Origin: Thiopseudomonas sp964394445 | GTDB taxonomy: Bacteria; Pseudomonadota; Gammaproteobacteria; Pseudomonadales; Pseudomonadaceae | DNA: 64,000 nt | Direction of reading: 5' to 3' | NCBI GenBank assembly: GCA_964394445.1 | Contig: CAYMXO010000001.1 | Coordinates: 118,575 to 182,574 of the forward strand | Shown: positions 53,080 through 62,258 of the stretch, in pieces | Position numbering within the stretch: position 1 is the stretch's first letter | Layout: each line of letters begins with the position of its first letter | Position numbers and translations under genes: made by a program | Notes under the pieces: model-generated | The model's database searches: none | The model's input: only the letters and a program-made list of their open reading frames with translations | What the model was told of the DNA's origin: nothing

Positions 53080-54099
53080 TTATTCTTGTGAAATCTGGTG
53101 GATCCCGCCCTGCCCGATCAGCAGCAGCTGGCCGCCGGCAAGCCCGGCTACCCCGGCATAGGACAAGCGCTCCGCACGTTGCTGCACGACAAAGCTTTCC
53201 CCGTGATCGGTGCTGCGCAAGAGGGTACCGCCGTGTCCAACAACCAGCAACTGGCCGTCATCCAGCAGCGCTCCATCCGCCAGGCCAGACTGCAGTCTGC
53301 CGCCGGCCGGCGTTTGCAGGACAACCTCCTGCCAGCTGTCACCAAAGTCGACCGAACGGAACAGGTGGCCACGCAAACCATAGGCCAGTAGTGTCTGTGG
53401 CCGTGCTGTGGCCAGAACACCAAACAGCGAGCCCTCATAAGGTCCTTCAACCGCCTCCCAGCTCTCCCCCTCGTCAGTGGAGCGGAACATTGCGCCCATC
53501 TCGCCGACAATAAACAGACCGGCATCCTTGATACGCGCAATGGCATTCAGATGAAAATCATCCTCATTGTCCAGTTTGTCAGCAACGTTTTCCCAGCTCG
53601 CACCGCCATCCCGGGTGTGCAGCACGCTGCCGTAGGCACCGACTGCAAAGCCATGCAGCGCATCGGCAAACCAGACATCCAGCAAGGGAGCTTCCAGTAC
53701 ACTGTCCCGGTACTGCTCGTTCCAGCTCTCGCCACCGTCGCTGCTGTGCAGAATCAGCGCATCATGTCCGACCGCCCAGCCCTGCTTGTCATCCACAAAA
53801 AAGACCGCTGTAAGCATCTGTCTGACAGGAACCCTGCCCTGTTGCCAGCTGGCACCTTCATCATCGGAATACAGCACATGACCGCGCTCACCAACAGCTA
53901 CCAGACGCTTGCCGGCCCGGGTGATGCCCAGCAACAGGCTTTCCCTGGCACGTGGAGACTCGATGGCTTGTCCTGCGGACTGTCTGTCCGCAGCCTGCAC
54001 GGCAGTAGCCGGCAATAGCAGGTGCAGCGAAAGGGCCAGAGCCATGGCCTGTATGCCGAGTCTGCTGGCAGAACGGACGGAAATAATAAAACGATGCAT
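53080..54099 (-). CDS. YCF48-like periplasmic beta-propeller protein
   Basis: A 339-residue protein with an N-terminal signal peptide (hydrophobic LGIQAMALALSLHLLLPATAV, cleaved near VQA-ADR). The rest consists of repeated BNR/YVTN-like blades, each holding a SxDxGxSW element: SDDEGASW, SSDGGESW, TRDGGASW, STDEGESW, SVDFGDSW, and STDHGESF. The fold is a seven-bladed propeller like YCF48/Hcf136. Such proteins are often encoded next to RND transporters; here it lies 18 bases before one. I chose the ATG at 54099; the frame opens earlier at 54129. Its role as periplasmic partner is inferred. Confidence 0.85.
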   Translation of the reverse strand: MHRFIISVRSASRLGIQAMALALSLHLLLPATAVQAADRQSAGQAIESPRARESLLLGITRAGKRLVAVGERGHVLYSDDEGASWQQGRVPVRQMLTAVFFVDDKQGWAVGHDALILHSSDGGESWNEQYRDSVLEAPLLDVWFADALHGFAVGAYGSVLHTRDGGASWENVADKLDNEDDFHLNAIARIKDAGLFIVGEMGAMFRSTDEGESWEAVEGPYEGSLFGVLATARPQTLLAYGLRGHLFRSVDFGDSWQEVVLQTPAGGRLQSGLADGALLDDGQLLVVGHGGTLLRSTDHGESFVVQQRAERLSYAGVAGLAGGQLLLIGQGGIHQISQE

Positions 54100-54157
54100 A
54101 GGGAATGTTCCCTCTGAGAGTTTTTCCATACGGTGACCGGATCACCAGAGTTGCATC

Positions 54158-54186
54158 ACCATAGTGGGAAAAACAGCCTTAAACAA
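54158..54186 (-). promoter_or_regulatory. Sigma70 promoter for the YCF48-RND unit
   Basis: Minus-strand TTGTTT (54181-54186) and TATGGT (54158-54163) are 17 bases apart. The predicted start near 54150 gives a leader of about 50 bases. Confidence 0.6.
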
Positions 54187-54489
54187 GTGTTTGACTGGCG
54201 TTTTTGCCTGCCCTCAAGGTCACAAGCAGACTGAGGGGTTTCGCAGCAGATCCCGAAACCGCCTGGATTGCTGAAAGCCCCGCCGCTCAAGGCTCCCAAG
54301 AAAAAACAGCAAAACCACATGACCAGGCACAATTAAAAAGTCACGCCTGCTACTTTTGTATTGGTTGCAGTCAGAACTGGTGCGTAACGCTTGTATCTGA
54401 CAGGCAAAAGCACTGTAGCCACACCCTTGCAGCCCTCAGCAAAGCACTTTTCCTCCAGCAACCTCTGGTGATATTTGCCCGGCCGCGCG

Positions 54490-54523
54490 TGGCCGGGCTG
54501 CCGGCTTTTCAGCAGCCCGGCCA
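54490..54523 (-). terminator. Terminator hairpin after pepN
   Basis: TGGCCGGGCTGC and GCAGCCCGGCCA form a perfect 12-bp stem with a 10-base loop, 33 bases past the pepN stop. No T-run follows. Confidence 0.6.
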
Positions 54524-54556
54524 CAGCCCGGATATGTGTCAGCCGGCCAGCTTGAA

Positions 54557-57229
54557 TTAACCCAGCGCCTTCTCCAGCACTTCGAACAGGTCTTTGGAGA
54601 TTTTCGGCAACTGCTGCAGTTTTTCCAGTTCCACACGCATCAACTGTTGCGGCCGCGCCTGATAACGGCGCCAGCGCGTCAGCGGATTGACCATGCGTGC
54701 CGACATTTGCGGGTTCAACGCATCCAGCTTCGCCACCTGCTGCGCCAGCAGTGCGTAACCACTGCCGTCTGCAGCGTGGAACTGTGGCAGGTTATGCTGG
54801 CTGAAAGCACCCAGTACTGCGCGCACCTTGTTCGGATTTTTGATGCTGAACGCCGGGTGTTGCATCAGTTGGCCGATACGCTCCACAGTGCTGAACACCG
54901 GGCTGGAAGCCTGCACACTAAACCACTGGTCCATCACCAGCGGATCGGCAGCGAACTCTTGTTCAAATGCAGCCAGTGCCTGTGCGGCCTGCGGCTGCGC
55001 AGCCGGGCTATTGACCAGATTGGCCAGCGCCGCCATGCGCTCGGTCATGTTGTCAGCCTGCTCGAACTGCGCAGTGCAGTCCTGCAGTACGTCCTCATTG
55101 TCCAGCAGCATCAAATAGCTCAGCGCCATGTTTTGCAGGCGGCGGCTGGCAATTTGCCCCGCTTCGGGCCGGTAACCGGTGTGCCTGGCCTGCTCACGCA
55201 ACTGGCTATACAAAGGCAACAGCTGTCCTTCAAGCTGCTGCGCCAGATGCAGGCGCAAAGCTTCACGCACGGTGTGGCTGCTGGCCACATCAACGACTTC
55301 TTGCAGTTCCAGCAAGTAGGCCAAACCGGGCAGGCTGATAATTTCAGCTTTCAGTGCCGGGTCCAGAGCTTCATCGGCCAGCACCCTGGAATAGGCCTGC
55401 GCCAGCTGCGCATCAAACACCAGTGGCCGGCCGGCCTGCTGCAGCTGCAGGGCGTCGGTAAATACCTGGATGGCCAGCTGCTGCGCCGCCTCCCAGCGGT
55501 TGAAACCATCGCTATCATGGGCCAGCAAAAACGCCAGTTGCTCCCGCGTGTAAGCATATTCCAGCCGTACCGGTGCGGAAAACCCGCGCAACAGTGATGG
55601 CAACGGCCTGGCGCTAACGCCGGTAAAGACAAACTCCTGGCTGGCCTGGTCAATCTCCAGCACCCGTGTTGCCGGTTTGCCTTCTGCAGCAGCACCGTCG
55701 TGGAGCGAGCCGGTTCGTAGCGGGAGCTCCTCACCGCTGGTGGAATCCAGCAAACCAATGGCCAGCGGAATCACAAAGGGCTGCTTTTCTGTCTGGCCAG
55801 ACGTGGCCGGACAGCTCTGGCTGACTTGCAAACGATACTCTTGACGCTCGGCATCGTAGCTATCGCTGGCTTTCAACACCGGCGTGCCGGCCTGGCTGTA
55901 CCAGAGTTTGAACTGGGTCAGGTCCCGGCCACTGACCGTTTCCATCGCGGCGATAAAGTCATCACAGGTGACTGCCTGGCCATCGTGGCGCTCGAAATAC
56001 AGATCCGAACCTTGGCGAAACAGCTCTGCCCCAAGCAGGGTGTGCAGCATGCGCACCACCTCGGCACCTTTCTCGTAAATGGTCCAGGTGTAAAAGTTGG
56101 AAATTTCCATGTACTCGGGCGGACGCACCGGGTGCGCAAGCGGGCCGGCATCCTCGGCAAACTGGTGGGTACGCAGAAACACCACGTCTTCGATGCGTTT
56201 GACCGTAGGCGAGTTCATGTCGGCAGAAAACCCGGCGTCGCGGAACACGGTAAAGCCTTCTTTCAACGACAGCTGGAACCAGTCGCGACAGGTCACCCGG
56301 TTGCCCGACCAGTTGTGGAAATACTCGTGCGCGACAATGCTTTCAATCCGCTGAAAGGTCGCGTCGGTGGCGGTTTCCTGCTTCGCCAGCACACAGCTGG
56401 AGTTGAAGATGTTCAGCCCCTTGTTTTCCATGGCTCCCATGTTGAAGTCGTTGACTGCGACTATCATGAAGATGTCCAGATCATATTCACGGCCATAAAC
56501 CTCTTCGTCCCAGCGCATGCATTTTTTCAGGCTGTCCATGGCGTGCTGGCATTTGTCGATGTTTTCCGGTTCGACAAAAATCCGCAGCGTCACTTCACGT
56601 CCGCTCATGGTGACAAAACGGTCTTCGACACTCCACAGGTCGCCAGCCACCAGCGCAAACAGGTAGGCCGGTTTTTTGTGCGGGTCCTGCCAGGTAGCAC
56701 TGTGACGCGCCCCCTCCTCGCCCTCTTCCACCAGATTGCCGTTGGACAACAGCACCGGATATTGCTGCTTGTCGGCAATCACCGTGCTGGTGAAACTGCT
56801 CATGACATCCGGCCGGTCGAGGTAATAGGTGATCTTGCGAAAACCCTCGGCCTCGCACTGGGTGCAGAACATGCCGCCGGAGCGGTACAGCCCTTCCAGG
56901 CTGGTGTTGTTTTGCGGCTCGATGCGCACTGTGCTGTCCAGCGTAAATTCCTCGCGTTGGGGCTGCACGGTCAGGCTTTCTGCAGTCAGCTGGTAATCAG
57001 CGGGCGTCAGTACCTGATCATCCAGTGCCAGATGCTTCAGCTCCAGCCCAACGCCGTCAAGCATCAGCGGCGGCAGGCCAGCACCGGGTTGCGGGTTGCG
57101 CTGAATCACCAGATGGGCATGCACCAGCGCATGGTCATCAAACAGCTCGAAAGTCAGATGGGTCTCATGAATCAGGTAATCCGGCGCCCGGTAGTCCACC
57201 AGACGAATGGTTTTGGGGGTATTACTCAT
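54557..57229 (-). CDS. pepN: Aminopeptidase N
   Basis: An 890-residue M1 zinc aminopeptidase, which removes N-terminal residues from peptides in the cytoplasm. GAMEN is at 265-269, the zinc site HEYFHNW at 301-307 and the third ligand Glu324 in LKEG. The four-domain gammaproteobacterial form is complete, with a long C-terminal helical domain. I chose the ATG at 57229; the frame extends three codons further to a TTG. It is the last gene of the nadK-to-pepN series on this strand. Confidence 0.97.
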   Translation of the reverse strand: MSNTPKTIRLVDYRAPDYLIHETHLTFELFDDHALVHAHLVIQRNPQPGAGLPPLMLDGVGLELKHLALDDQVLTPADYQLTAESLTVQPQREEFTLDSTVRIEPQNNTSLEGLYRSGGMFCTQCEAEGFRKITYYLDRPDVMSSFTSTVIADKQQYPVLLSNGNLVEEGEEGARHSATWQDPHKKPAYLFALVAGDLWSVEDRFVTMSGREVTLRIFVEPENIDKCQHAMDSLKKCMRWDEEVYGREYDLDIFMIVAVNDFNMGAMENKGLNIFNSSCVLAKQETATDATFQRIESIVAHEYFHNWSGNRVTCRDWFQLSLKEGFTVFRDAGFSADMNSPTVKRIEDVVFLRTHQFAEDAGPLAHPVRPPEYMEISNFYTWTIYEKGAEVVRMLHTLLGAELFRQGSDLYFERHDGQAVTCDDFIAAMETVSGRDLTQFKLWYSQAGTPVLKASDSYDAERQEYRLQVSQSCPATSGQTEKQPFVIPLAIGLLDSTSGEELPLRTGSLHDGAAAEGKPATRVLEIDQASQEFVFTGVSARPLPSLLRGFSAPVRLEYAYTREQLAFLLAHDSDGFNRWEAAQQLAIQVFTDALQLQQAGRPLVFDAQLAQAYSRVLADEALDPALKAEIISLPGLAYLLELQEVVDVASSHTVREALRLHLAQQLEGQLLPLYSQLREQARHTGYRPEAGQIASRRLQNMALSYLMLLDNEDVLQDCTAQFEQADNMTERMAALANLVNSPAAQPQAAQALAAFEQEFAADPLVMDQWFSVQASSPVFSTVERIGQLMQHPAFSIKNPNKVRAVLGAFSQHNLPQFHAADGSGYALLAQQVAKLDALNPQMSARMVNPLTRWRRYQARPQQLMRVELEKLQQLPKISKDLFEVLEKALG

Positions 57230-57309
57230 GGTATTCAAACTCGAAAAGGCAAAAAATGCGGCGCACCGGAAGCGGAAACAAGCTCTTCGCCGCAGGCAAA
57301 AAAGGCCGG

Positions 57310-57783
57310 TTACTGATGCAAAAAAGCGCTTCTGCTCACCCGGTCTGCCGGTACCAGGCGCTCAAGCGCAGTGATCAGCGCATCCATGCCCTCAAAGCCG
57401 ACAAACTTGAAAATTGCACCTGTATCCGTTCTAAGAACGATGGACCTGACCCGGCCAAACCGGGTTTGAAAACGCAGGCTTTTGACCTGCAACAAGTCCA
57501 CATTGGCGATGACATCCCTGAAACGCACGACAGCCTGATGGTTCTCTTCATCCAGCGTCACCGAAGGATAGGCTTCCGCGCCCTGTTTAATGTGACGGTA
57601 GCTGGCAAAAATCCCCAGTGCAAAAATCAGCAGTCCGGCAACCGGCACAAGCAGTTCGGAGGCAGCCTTGACCTGCACCGCCTGAACAAGCAAAGCGATG
57701 CTGCAGAGCAGCAAAACGACCATCAGCACAATGGACCAGCGCCGGTCTTTGCGTACTTTCTGCTCGGAAATGCAAAATTTCAT
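57310..57783 (-). CDS. Small membrane protein, unknown
   Basis: A 157-residue protein with two closely spaced helices near the N-terminus (IVLMVVLLLCSIALLVQAV and LLVPVAGLLIFALGIFASY). A soluble C-terminal part resembles a PH-like domain (SVTLDEENHQAVVRFRDVI, then LRFQTRFGRVRSIVLRTDTG). I do not recognise it as a named family. It lies 80 bases before pepN and 111 bases after the DUF2797 gene on the same strand. No regulatory role is shown. Confidence 0.8.
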   Translation of the reverse strand: MKFCISEQKVRKDRRWSIVLMVVLLLCSIALLVQAVQVKAASELLVPVAGLLIFALGIFASYRHIKQGAEAYPSVTLDEENHQAVVRFRDVIANVDLLQVKSLRFQTRFGRVRSIVLRTDTGAIFKFVGFEGMDALITALERLVPADRVSRSAFLHQ

Positions 57784-57894
57784 GTTCCTTTCCCTCTATT
57801 TGCCAGCGCCACCAGCCAGGTAGCCCGGCTCAGGCAAACCATTGACGGTTTATGCCGGCCCCGGCAAAGCCATGGCCGGCACTGCCTGCAAGCC

Positions 57895-58725
57895 TTATAT
57901 CTGCCGTAGTGCCAGCTGATAAGCCGTGTATTTGCGGATATTGATCACGCCCGTATCAAACATCAGGTACTGCCCCTTGATGCCCAGCAGGGTGCCTTCG
58001 GCCAGCGGATCTTTGTCAAGATTGAAGCTTTTGACTTTCTTCGGGTATTCCAGCACCGGGTAGGCAATATCCACCACTTCAGCGTTATCCAGCGGTTGAA
58101 TCGCCTGCAGGCCAAAGCGTTGCTGCAGGGCTCCCAGTTCGTCGGCACAGAGTTCCTGCAGCCGGTCACGGATTGCCGGCAGGTCAACCGGTTCGGGTTC
58201 ACCCTTGAGCATTGCCTGCCAGCTGGTGCGGTCCGAGACATGGGCGCGCAAGGCATCCTCGACAAAACCGGACTGCTGGCGGGTCTTGACCCGAAAAATC
58301 GGCATGGCCTGACTGGCGCCCTGGTCCAGCCAGCGCGTCGGCAACTGCGTGCCACGGGTAATGCCGACCTTGACCGAGCTGGAGTTGGCCAGGTAGACGA
58401 AGTGGTCCACCATGCAGTTTTCTTCGCCCCACTCCGGCTCACGGCAGGTACCGGCGTCGTAATGACATTTTTCCGGGCTCATGATGCAGCTGTCACACTG
58501 CGCCAGACTCTTGAAGCAGGGCCAGCAATAGCCCTGGGCAAAGCTTTTGTTGGTAGCACGCTGGCAGTGAATGCAATGAATGCCGCCCACAAACTCCAGC
58601 TGCAGCGTCTGCCCCAGCAAATCATTCAGCGATACCTCGGTATCACCGAGCCGCATCCGGTACCGGGCCGGATCCTGCAAATCAATGCGCATCTTGACCG
58701 CCGCGCCACGGGCCAGCTCGCTCAT
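57895..58725 (-). CDS. DUF2797 domain protein with zinc-like cysteines
   Basis: A 276-residue protein of the DUF2797 family. The first third has Cys/His pairs (CIHCQ, GYCWPCF, CDSCIMSPEKCHYD, AGTCREPEW) that could bind two zinc ions, followed by a conserved HFVYLANSSSVKVGITR block. Its function is unknown. I chose the ATG at 58725, which overlaps the YeaC stop (TGATG). It is conserved at this place in Pseudomonas next to pepN. Confidence 0.85.
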   Translation of the reverse strand: MSELARGAAVKMRIDLQDPARYRMRLGDTEVSLNDLLGQTLQLEFVGGIHCIHCQRATNKSFAQGYCWPCFKSLAQCDSCIMSPEKCHYDAGTCREPEWGEENCMVDHFVYLANSSSVKVGITRGTQLPTRWLDQGASQAMPIFRVKTRQQSGFVEDALRAHVSDRTSWQAMLKGEPEPVDLPAIRDRLQELCADELGALQQRFGLQAIQPLDNAEVVDIAYPVLEYPKKVKSFNLDKDPLAEGTLLGIKGQYLMFDTGVINIRKYTAYQLALRQI

Positions 58726-59000
58726 CAGTGTACTGTCCCGGCTGCCGGTGCAAACAGGCTCGGATCCACCTGCAGATCCTTCTTTGCCATGGAGGCACAC
58801 TGGTCCCCCCCCAGGTAACCGGAGCGCTGTTCTTCCGGCAGGTTTTGCTGCTCCCAGGCGATGATCGCCATCATGGTCAGCTCTTTCTGCTCCCGGCTAA
58901 GACGGGTACCATCGGCCCACTTGCCCAGCTCCAGTGCCTGTTTGAGACTGGCGTAGGTATCCTGATCAATGTTTTCGATCATCTTCTTAAAATCAATCAT
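58725..59000 (-). CDS. YeaC family protein (DUF1315)
   Basis: A 91-residue helical protein (MIDFKKMIENIDQDTYASLK, then ELTMMAIIAWEQQNLPEEQRSGY) of the YeaC/DUF1315 family of unknown function. I chose the ATG at 59000 with GGGAG before it; the longer frame is not conserved. It overlaps the DUF2797 start by one base. Confidence 0.88.
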   Translation of the reverse strand: MIDFKKMIENIDQDTYASLKQALELGKWADGTRLSREQKELTMMAIIAWEQQNLPEEQRSGYLGGDQCASMAKKDLQVDPSLFAPAAGTVH

Positions 59001-59056
59001 GTTTTGCTCCCAACGCATTGATAACAAATACTTTACTGCTTCAACTCTGATCGTGT

Positions 59057-59947
59057 TTAGCGGCTTGCAGCATTTCTTTTGCCACGGGCCACCCAGCCGG
59101 CCAGGGCACCCGCCACACAGCCGGTCAACAGTCCGCTGACATGGGCAGCATTGGCAATCTGGCCAAAGCCCAGGGCAGTGACAACACCCAGCAGGCATAC
59201 CACCAGCCACACCAGCATCATGCCGACGACGCCCTTTGGCAAATGGTAGGCAGGCACGGGACAAAGCCTCTGGTAAATCCAGCAAAAACCCAGCAAGGCA
59301 TACAGCACACCGGACAGGCCGCCAAAGAATGCCGGCCCCGAGGCGACAAACTGGCTGACGTTAGAAACCAGACCCGCCAGCAGGGTAAAGCCAAGCAAAA
59401 ACAGGCTGCCCTGATGCTGCTCGATGCGCCGGCCCAGCTCCCAGAACCACATGCTGTTCATGGCCAGATGCAACCAGCCAAAATGGATCAGTACCGGACT
59501 CCACAAGCGCCACCACTGCCCGCTGGCCAGGGTTTCATCCAGCGGCACAAACCAGGCGCGGTCGCTGTCAATCAGTACCGCATTAAACGTTAAAACGGCA
59601 ATGCTTTCCAGGTTCTCCCCGAGCCCGGTCCAGACGGCCACCAACAGGGTCAGCAGCAAGACCAGTGCAGTCAGCGGATAACGGCGCAGCTGTTGCTTCC
59701 ATCCGCCACCCTGCGTGCGCGGCTCTACCATTTGCTGTGCCAGAAACTCAAGGTTATCGGCCGGCATTTGCAGCCAGACGGCATACAGTTCACGCACGTA
59801 CTGTGCGGTTTCCTGATCGGCCACCCAAAGCTGTTGCTGCCCCTTGCCCTCGCTGACCCGATGACCAACATGACGGGCCCGCAACAACTGGCAGAATGCC
59901 GATAAATCCTGCTCCAGCGGGGTCTGCAATGCCAGTTGCCAGCTCAT
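59057..59947 (-). CDS. glpG: Rhomboid intramembrane serine protease (GlpG-like)
   Basis: A 296-residue protease. The N-terminal ~85 residues are a soluble cytoplasmic domain, then six membrane helices. The catalytic Ser212 is in FGGLSGVLYALLG and His269 in ANAAHVSG; the HFGWLHLAMNSM loop is also typical. It cuts substrate proteins inside the membrane. The start overlaps the metallophosphatase stop (ATGA). Confidence 0.93.
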   Translation of the reverse strand: MSWQLALQTPLEQDLSAFCQLLRARHVGHRVSEGKGQQQLWVADQETAQYVRELYAVWLQMPADNLEFLAQQMVEPRTQGGGWKQQLRRYPLTALVLLLTLLVAVWTGLGENLESIAVLTFNAVLIDSDRAWFVPLDETLASGQWWRLWSPVLIHFGWLHLAMNSMWFWELGRRIEQHQGSLFLLGFTLLAGLVSNVSQFVASGPAFFGGLSGVLYALLGFCWIYQRLCPVPAYHLPKGVVGMMLVWLVVCLLGVVTALGFGQIANAAHVSGLLTGCVAGALAGWVARGKRNAASR

Positions 59948-60909
59948 GGCGTGTTCTCCACCCAGACAAACTTTTCCGGCAGCAAGTGCGGCTCGTCATC
60001 CAGCCGATAGGCAACCAGCCGGCCACCATTGACCGCGCTGTAGTCAAGGCAGGCCAGATTGGTCCGGATCATCGCCGGTTCACCGTCGCGCCAGTAATGA
60101 CCAACAAACAACACAGGGTCACTGGCTTCGTGCTGCACCAGCTGCTGATAAAACCCTTTGGGCAGGCGTTGCCCGGCAATGTTCTCCGGCATCGGATCCG
60201 GCTGGAAAGCCAGCTCGGCATACGTCTGGGGATCCTGCTCTTCCTGCCAGAAACGTGCCCGGTAGGTGCGACGGGTCAGACCATCCTGGCCGGCCATTTT
60301 CTGGCCGTCAGGCAACAGCAGGTTGATGCCCCGCAACAAGCGGTTAAAGACCTGGTGGGAAAAACTGCCGGGCTCGGCCGACGCCTGTATGAACTCGCGA
60401 TCCACCCGGCCGCCACCAAAACGCTGGCGCACACCTTCGATCAACTGCTTGTCCCAGCAGGCATGCACCACACGAAAACTGTCGCCTTCAAGAAATAATG
60501 GCCTGTGCGCAAACCAGGCCAGATAGTCCTGCCATTCGTGCGGGTGGTCGGCAAAAGCCTGTGCGGTGGCCTGCCAGATACCGGCATGGCGGCTGTTGTG
60601 TTCACGGACAAACAGCTGCCGGCTTCCCGTTGGTGCCGCCGTATGCCAGGCCAGCGCATAGTACTCGTGGTTGCCCATGATGCAATGGGCGTGCCCGCCC
60701 TCCACCATCAAGCGGACGATTTCCAGGCTTTCACGGATTTCCGGACCACGATCAATGATGTCACCAAGGAAAATCGCCATGCGCCACGGATGTTGCCAGA
60801 CTCCCTGCTGCTGGCGGTAACCGAGAACAGACAACAGGCGTTCGAGGGCACTGGCGCAACCATGGATGTCGCCAATGATGTCGTAACCCCGTTGCGGCTC
60901 AATCTGCAT
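59944..60909 (-). CDS. Calcineurin-like metallophosphatase
   Basis: A 321-residue hydrolase. Metal motifs GDIHGC, GDIIDRGP, GNHEYY and FVGHYW are intact, in the order of PPP/ApaH-like phosphatases. Substrate unknown; nucleotide or protein phosphatase are both possible. It starts one base inside the nadK stop (TGATG), so both are expressed together, as in Pseudomonas. Confidence 0.9.
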   Translation of the reverse strand: MQIEPQRGYDIIGDIHGCASALERLLSVLGYRQQQGVWQHPWRMAIFLGDIIDRGPEIRESLEIVRLMVEGGHAHCIMGNHEYYALAWHTAAPTGSRQLFVREHNSRHAGIWQATAQAFADHPHEWQDYLAWFAHRPLFLEGDSFRVVHACWDKQLIEGVRQRFGGGRVDREFIQASAEPGSFSHQVFNRLLRGINLLLPDGQKMAGQDGLTRRTYRARFWQEEQDPQTYAELAFQPDPMPENIAGQRLPKGFYQQLVQHEASDPVLFVGHYWRDGEPAMIRTNLACLDYSAVNGGRLVAYRLDDEPHLLPEKFVWVENTP

Positions 60910-61799
60910 CAGGTATTTCTCTGGTCAAGACGGCTTTCCCAGCCCAGCTTGTTGCGGCACACATCGTAGAAGTTGTGTTCCAGTGGGTGCAGCAGATGCA
61001 GGCGCTGGGGTTTGCGGCGAATGTAGACCACATCTCCCGGGGCGCAGTTGGCATGATTCTGGCCGTCGCAGGAAACCAGCGGGTAAATGCTCATGTCGTG
61101 GGAAATGACGATTTTCAGCTCGCTGTCGGCCCCGACCACAATCGGCCGGCTCGACAGGGTGTGCGGATACATGGGCACAATCACCATGGCATCGATTTTC
61201 GGATGCATGATGGGACCGCCCGCCGACAACGCGTACGCGGTGGATCCGGTCGGTGTGGCAATGATCAGGCCGTCCGCCTTCAGGCTGTAAACAAACTGGC
61301 CGTCGATATACAGCTCGAAGGCAATCATCCGCGTTGACTTGCCCGGGTGCAGCACCACATCGTTCAGTGCATCGCCCTCACCGATTACGGCCTCGTCACG
61401 CCGCACTTCGGTTTCCAGCAAAAATCGCTCTTCTACCTCATACTCTCCGGCCAGTACCGCCCCGACCTGCTCCTCCATCTGTTCTGGCGTGATGTCGGTC
61501 AAAAAGCCCAGGCTGCCACGGTTGATGCCCAGCACCGGGATATTGTGGCTGACCAGCGCACGGGCGGCGCCGAGCATGCTGCCGTCGCCACCCACCACGA
61601 TCACCATGTCACAGACTTCACCCAACTGTTTGCGGTTGCTGACCTGCACACCGTGCCCGGGCAGCATTTCACCGATGGCCTCGTCAAGAATGACGTTCAG
61701 CTCCTGCTGCTGCAGCCAGGACTTCAGGCGGCGGATGGTATCCAGCACCTTGGCACTGCCCAGACGGCCGATGATGCCGATATTGTGAAAATTGCTCAT
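60909..61799 (-). CDS. nadK: NAD kinase
   Basis: A 296-residue enzyme making NADP from NAD and ATP. The GGDGSML motif and the NRGSLGFLTD and TPTGSTAYALSAGGPI blocks are complete. It follows tusA by 5 bases and begins a series coupled by overlaps. Confidence 0.97.
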   Translation of the reverse strand: MSNFHNIGIIGRLGSAKVLDTIRRLKSWLQQQELNVILDEAIGEMLPGHGVQVSNRKQLGEVCDMVIVVGGDGSMLGAARALVSHNIPVLGINRGSLGFLTDITPEQMEEQVGAVLAGEYEVEERFLLETEVRRDEAVIGEGDALNDVVLHPGKSTRMIAFELYIDGQFVYSLKADGLIIATPTGSTAYALSAGGPIMHPKIDAMVIVPMYPHTLSSRPIVVGADSELKIVISHDMSIYPLVSCDGQNHANCAPGDVVYIRRKPQRLHLLHPLEHNFYDVCRNKLGWESRLDQRNT

Positions 61800-61804
61800 C
61801 AGGG

Positions 61805-62041
61805 TCAGTCCTTTTTGCGGATCCAGTAGCTGTATTGACCTTCCAGCTCGTCCGCCTGCAACAGGCTATGGCCAAGGAAGGTGCAGAATTTGGGTATGTC
61901 GCGCTGCGTTGAGGGATCGCTGGCCAGCACCTGCAACACCTGGCCGGCCTGCAGCTGGCGAACCGCCTGATGCAACATCATCACCGGCTCGGGGCAGAAC
62001 AGCCCGCGCGCATCCAGAATTTCATCTGCCATCAAGTCCAT
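61805..62041 (-). CDS. tusA: Sulfurtransferase TusA
   Basis: A 78-residue sulfur carrier used in tRNA 2-thiouridine synthesis and other sulfur transfers. The active Cys16 lies in GLFCPEPVMML, and the C-terminal half has the usual GHSLLQADELEG form. A second ATG (62032) would leave 75 residues and is also possible. Confidence 0.93.
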   Translation of the reverse strand: MDLMADEILDARGLFCPEPVMMLHQAVRQLQAGQVLQVLASDPSTQRDIPKFCTFLGHSLLQADELEGQYSYWIRKKD

Positions 62042-62258
62042 GCTGTCTCTGTCTGTCTGCTGGTTTTATTTGGTCTGTTTCGCGTAAAAACGCCATGGTC
62101 GCTGGCTAGTCGCACAACAAACCATGTATCTGTCTCATGCCTGCCCGCTTCACTGCCGGCCGCTAACTGACTGCCAGGTCAGCCATTGTGCTTTACCCGG
62201 CAGTTACAGATGGCTACTGTATTTGTCCCCAATCAACAAAAACAAGGGCTATTTACGC

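Larger units (their letters stand above)
54100..54556. other. Intergenic region between the YCF48-like gene and pepN
   Basis: No gene is supported. It holds the promoter of the YCF48-RND unit (54158-54186) and, near pepN, the terminator hairpin at 54490-54523. A plus-strand open frame (54204-54560) has no recognisable protein. Confidence 0.55.

Noticed and set aside
54204..54560. Plus-strand open frame in the gap before pepN
   Set aside because: No ribosome site or recognisable protein, and it crosses the pepN terminator.
55826..57316. 496-codon open frame on the plus strand
   Set aside because: Antisense to pepN, with no recognisable domain or ribosome site.
59898..59905. GCCGATAA on the plus strand inside the rhomboid gene
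   Set aside because: No -35 box at the 11-base distance, and it lies antisense inside a gene.
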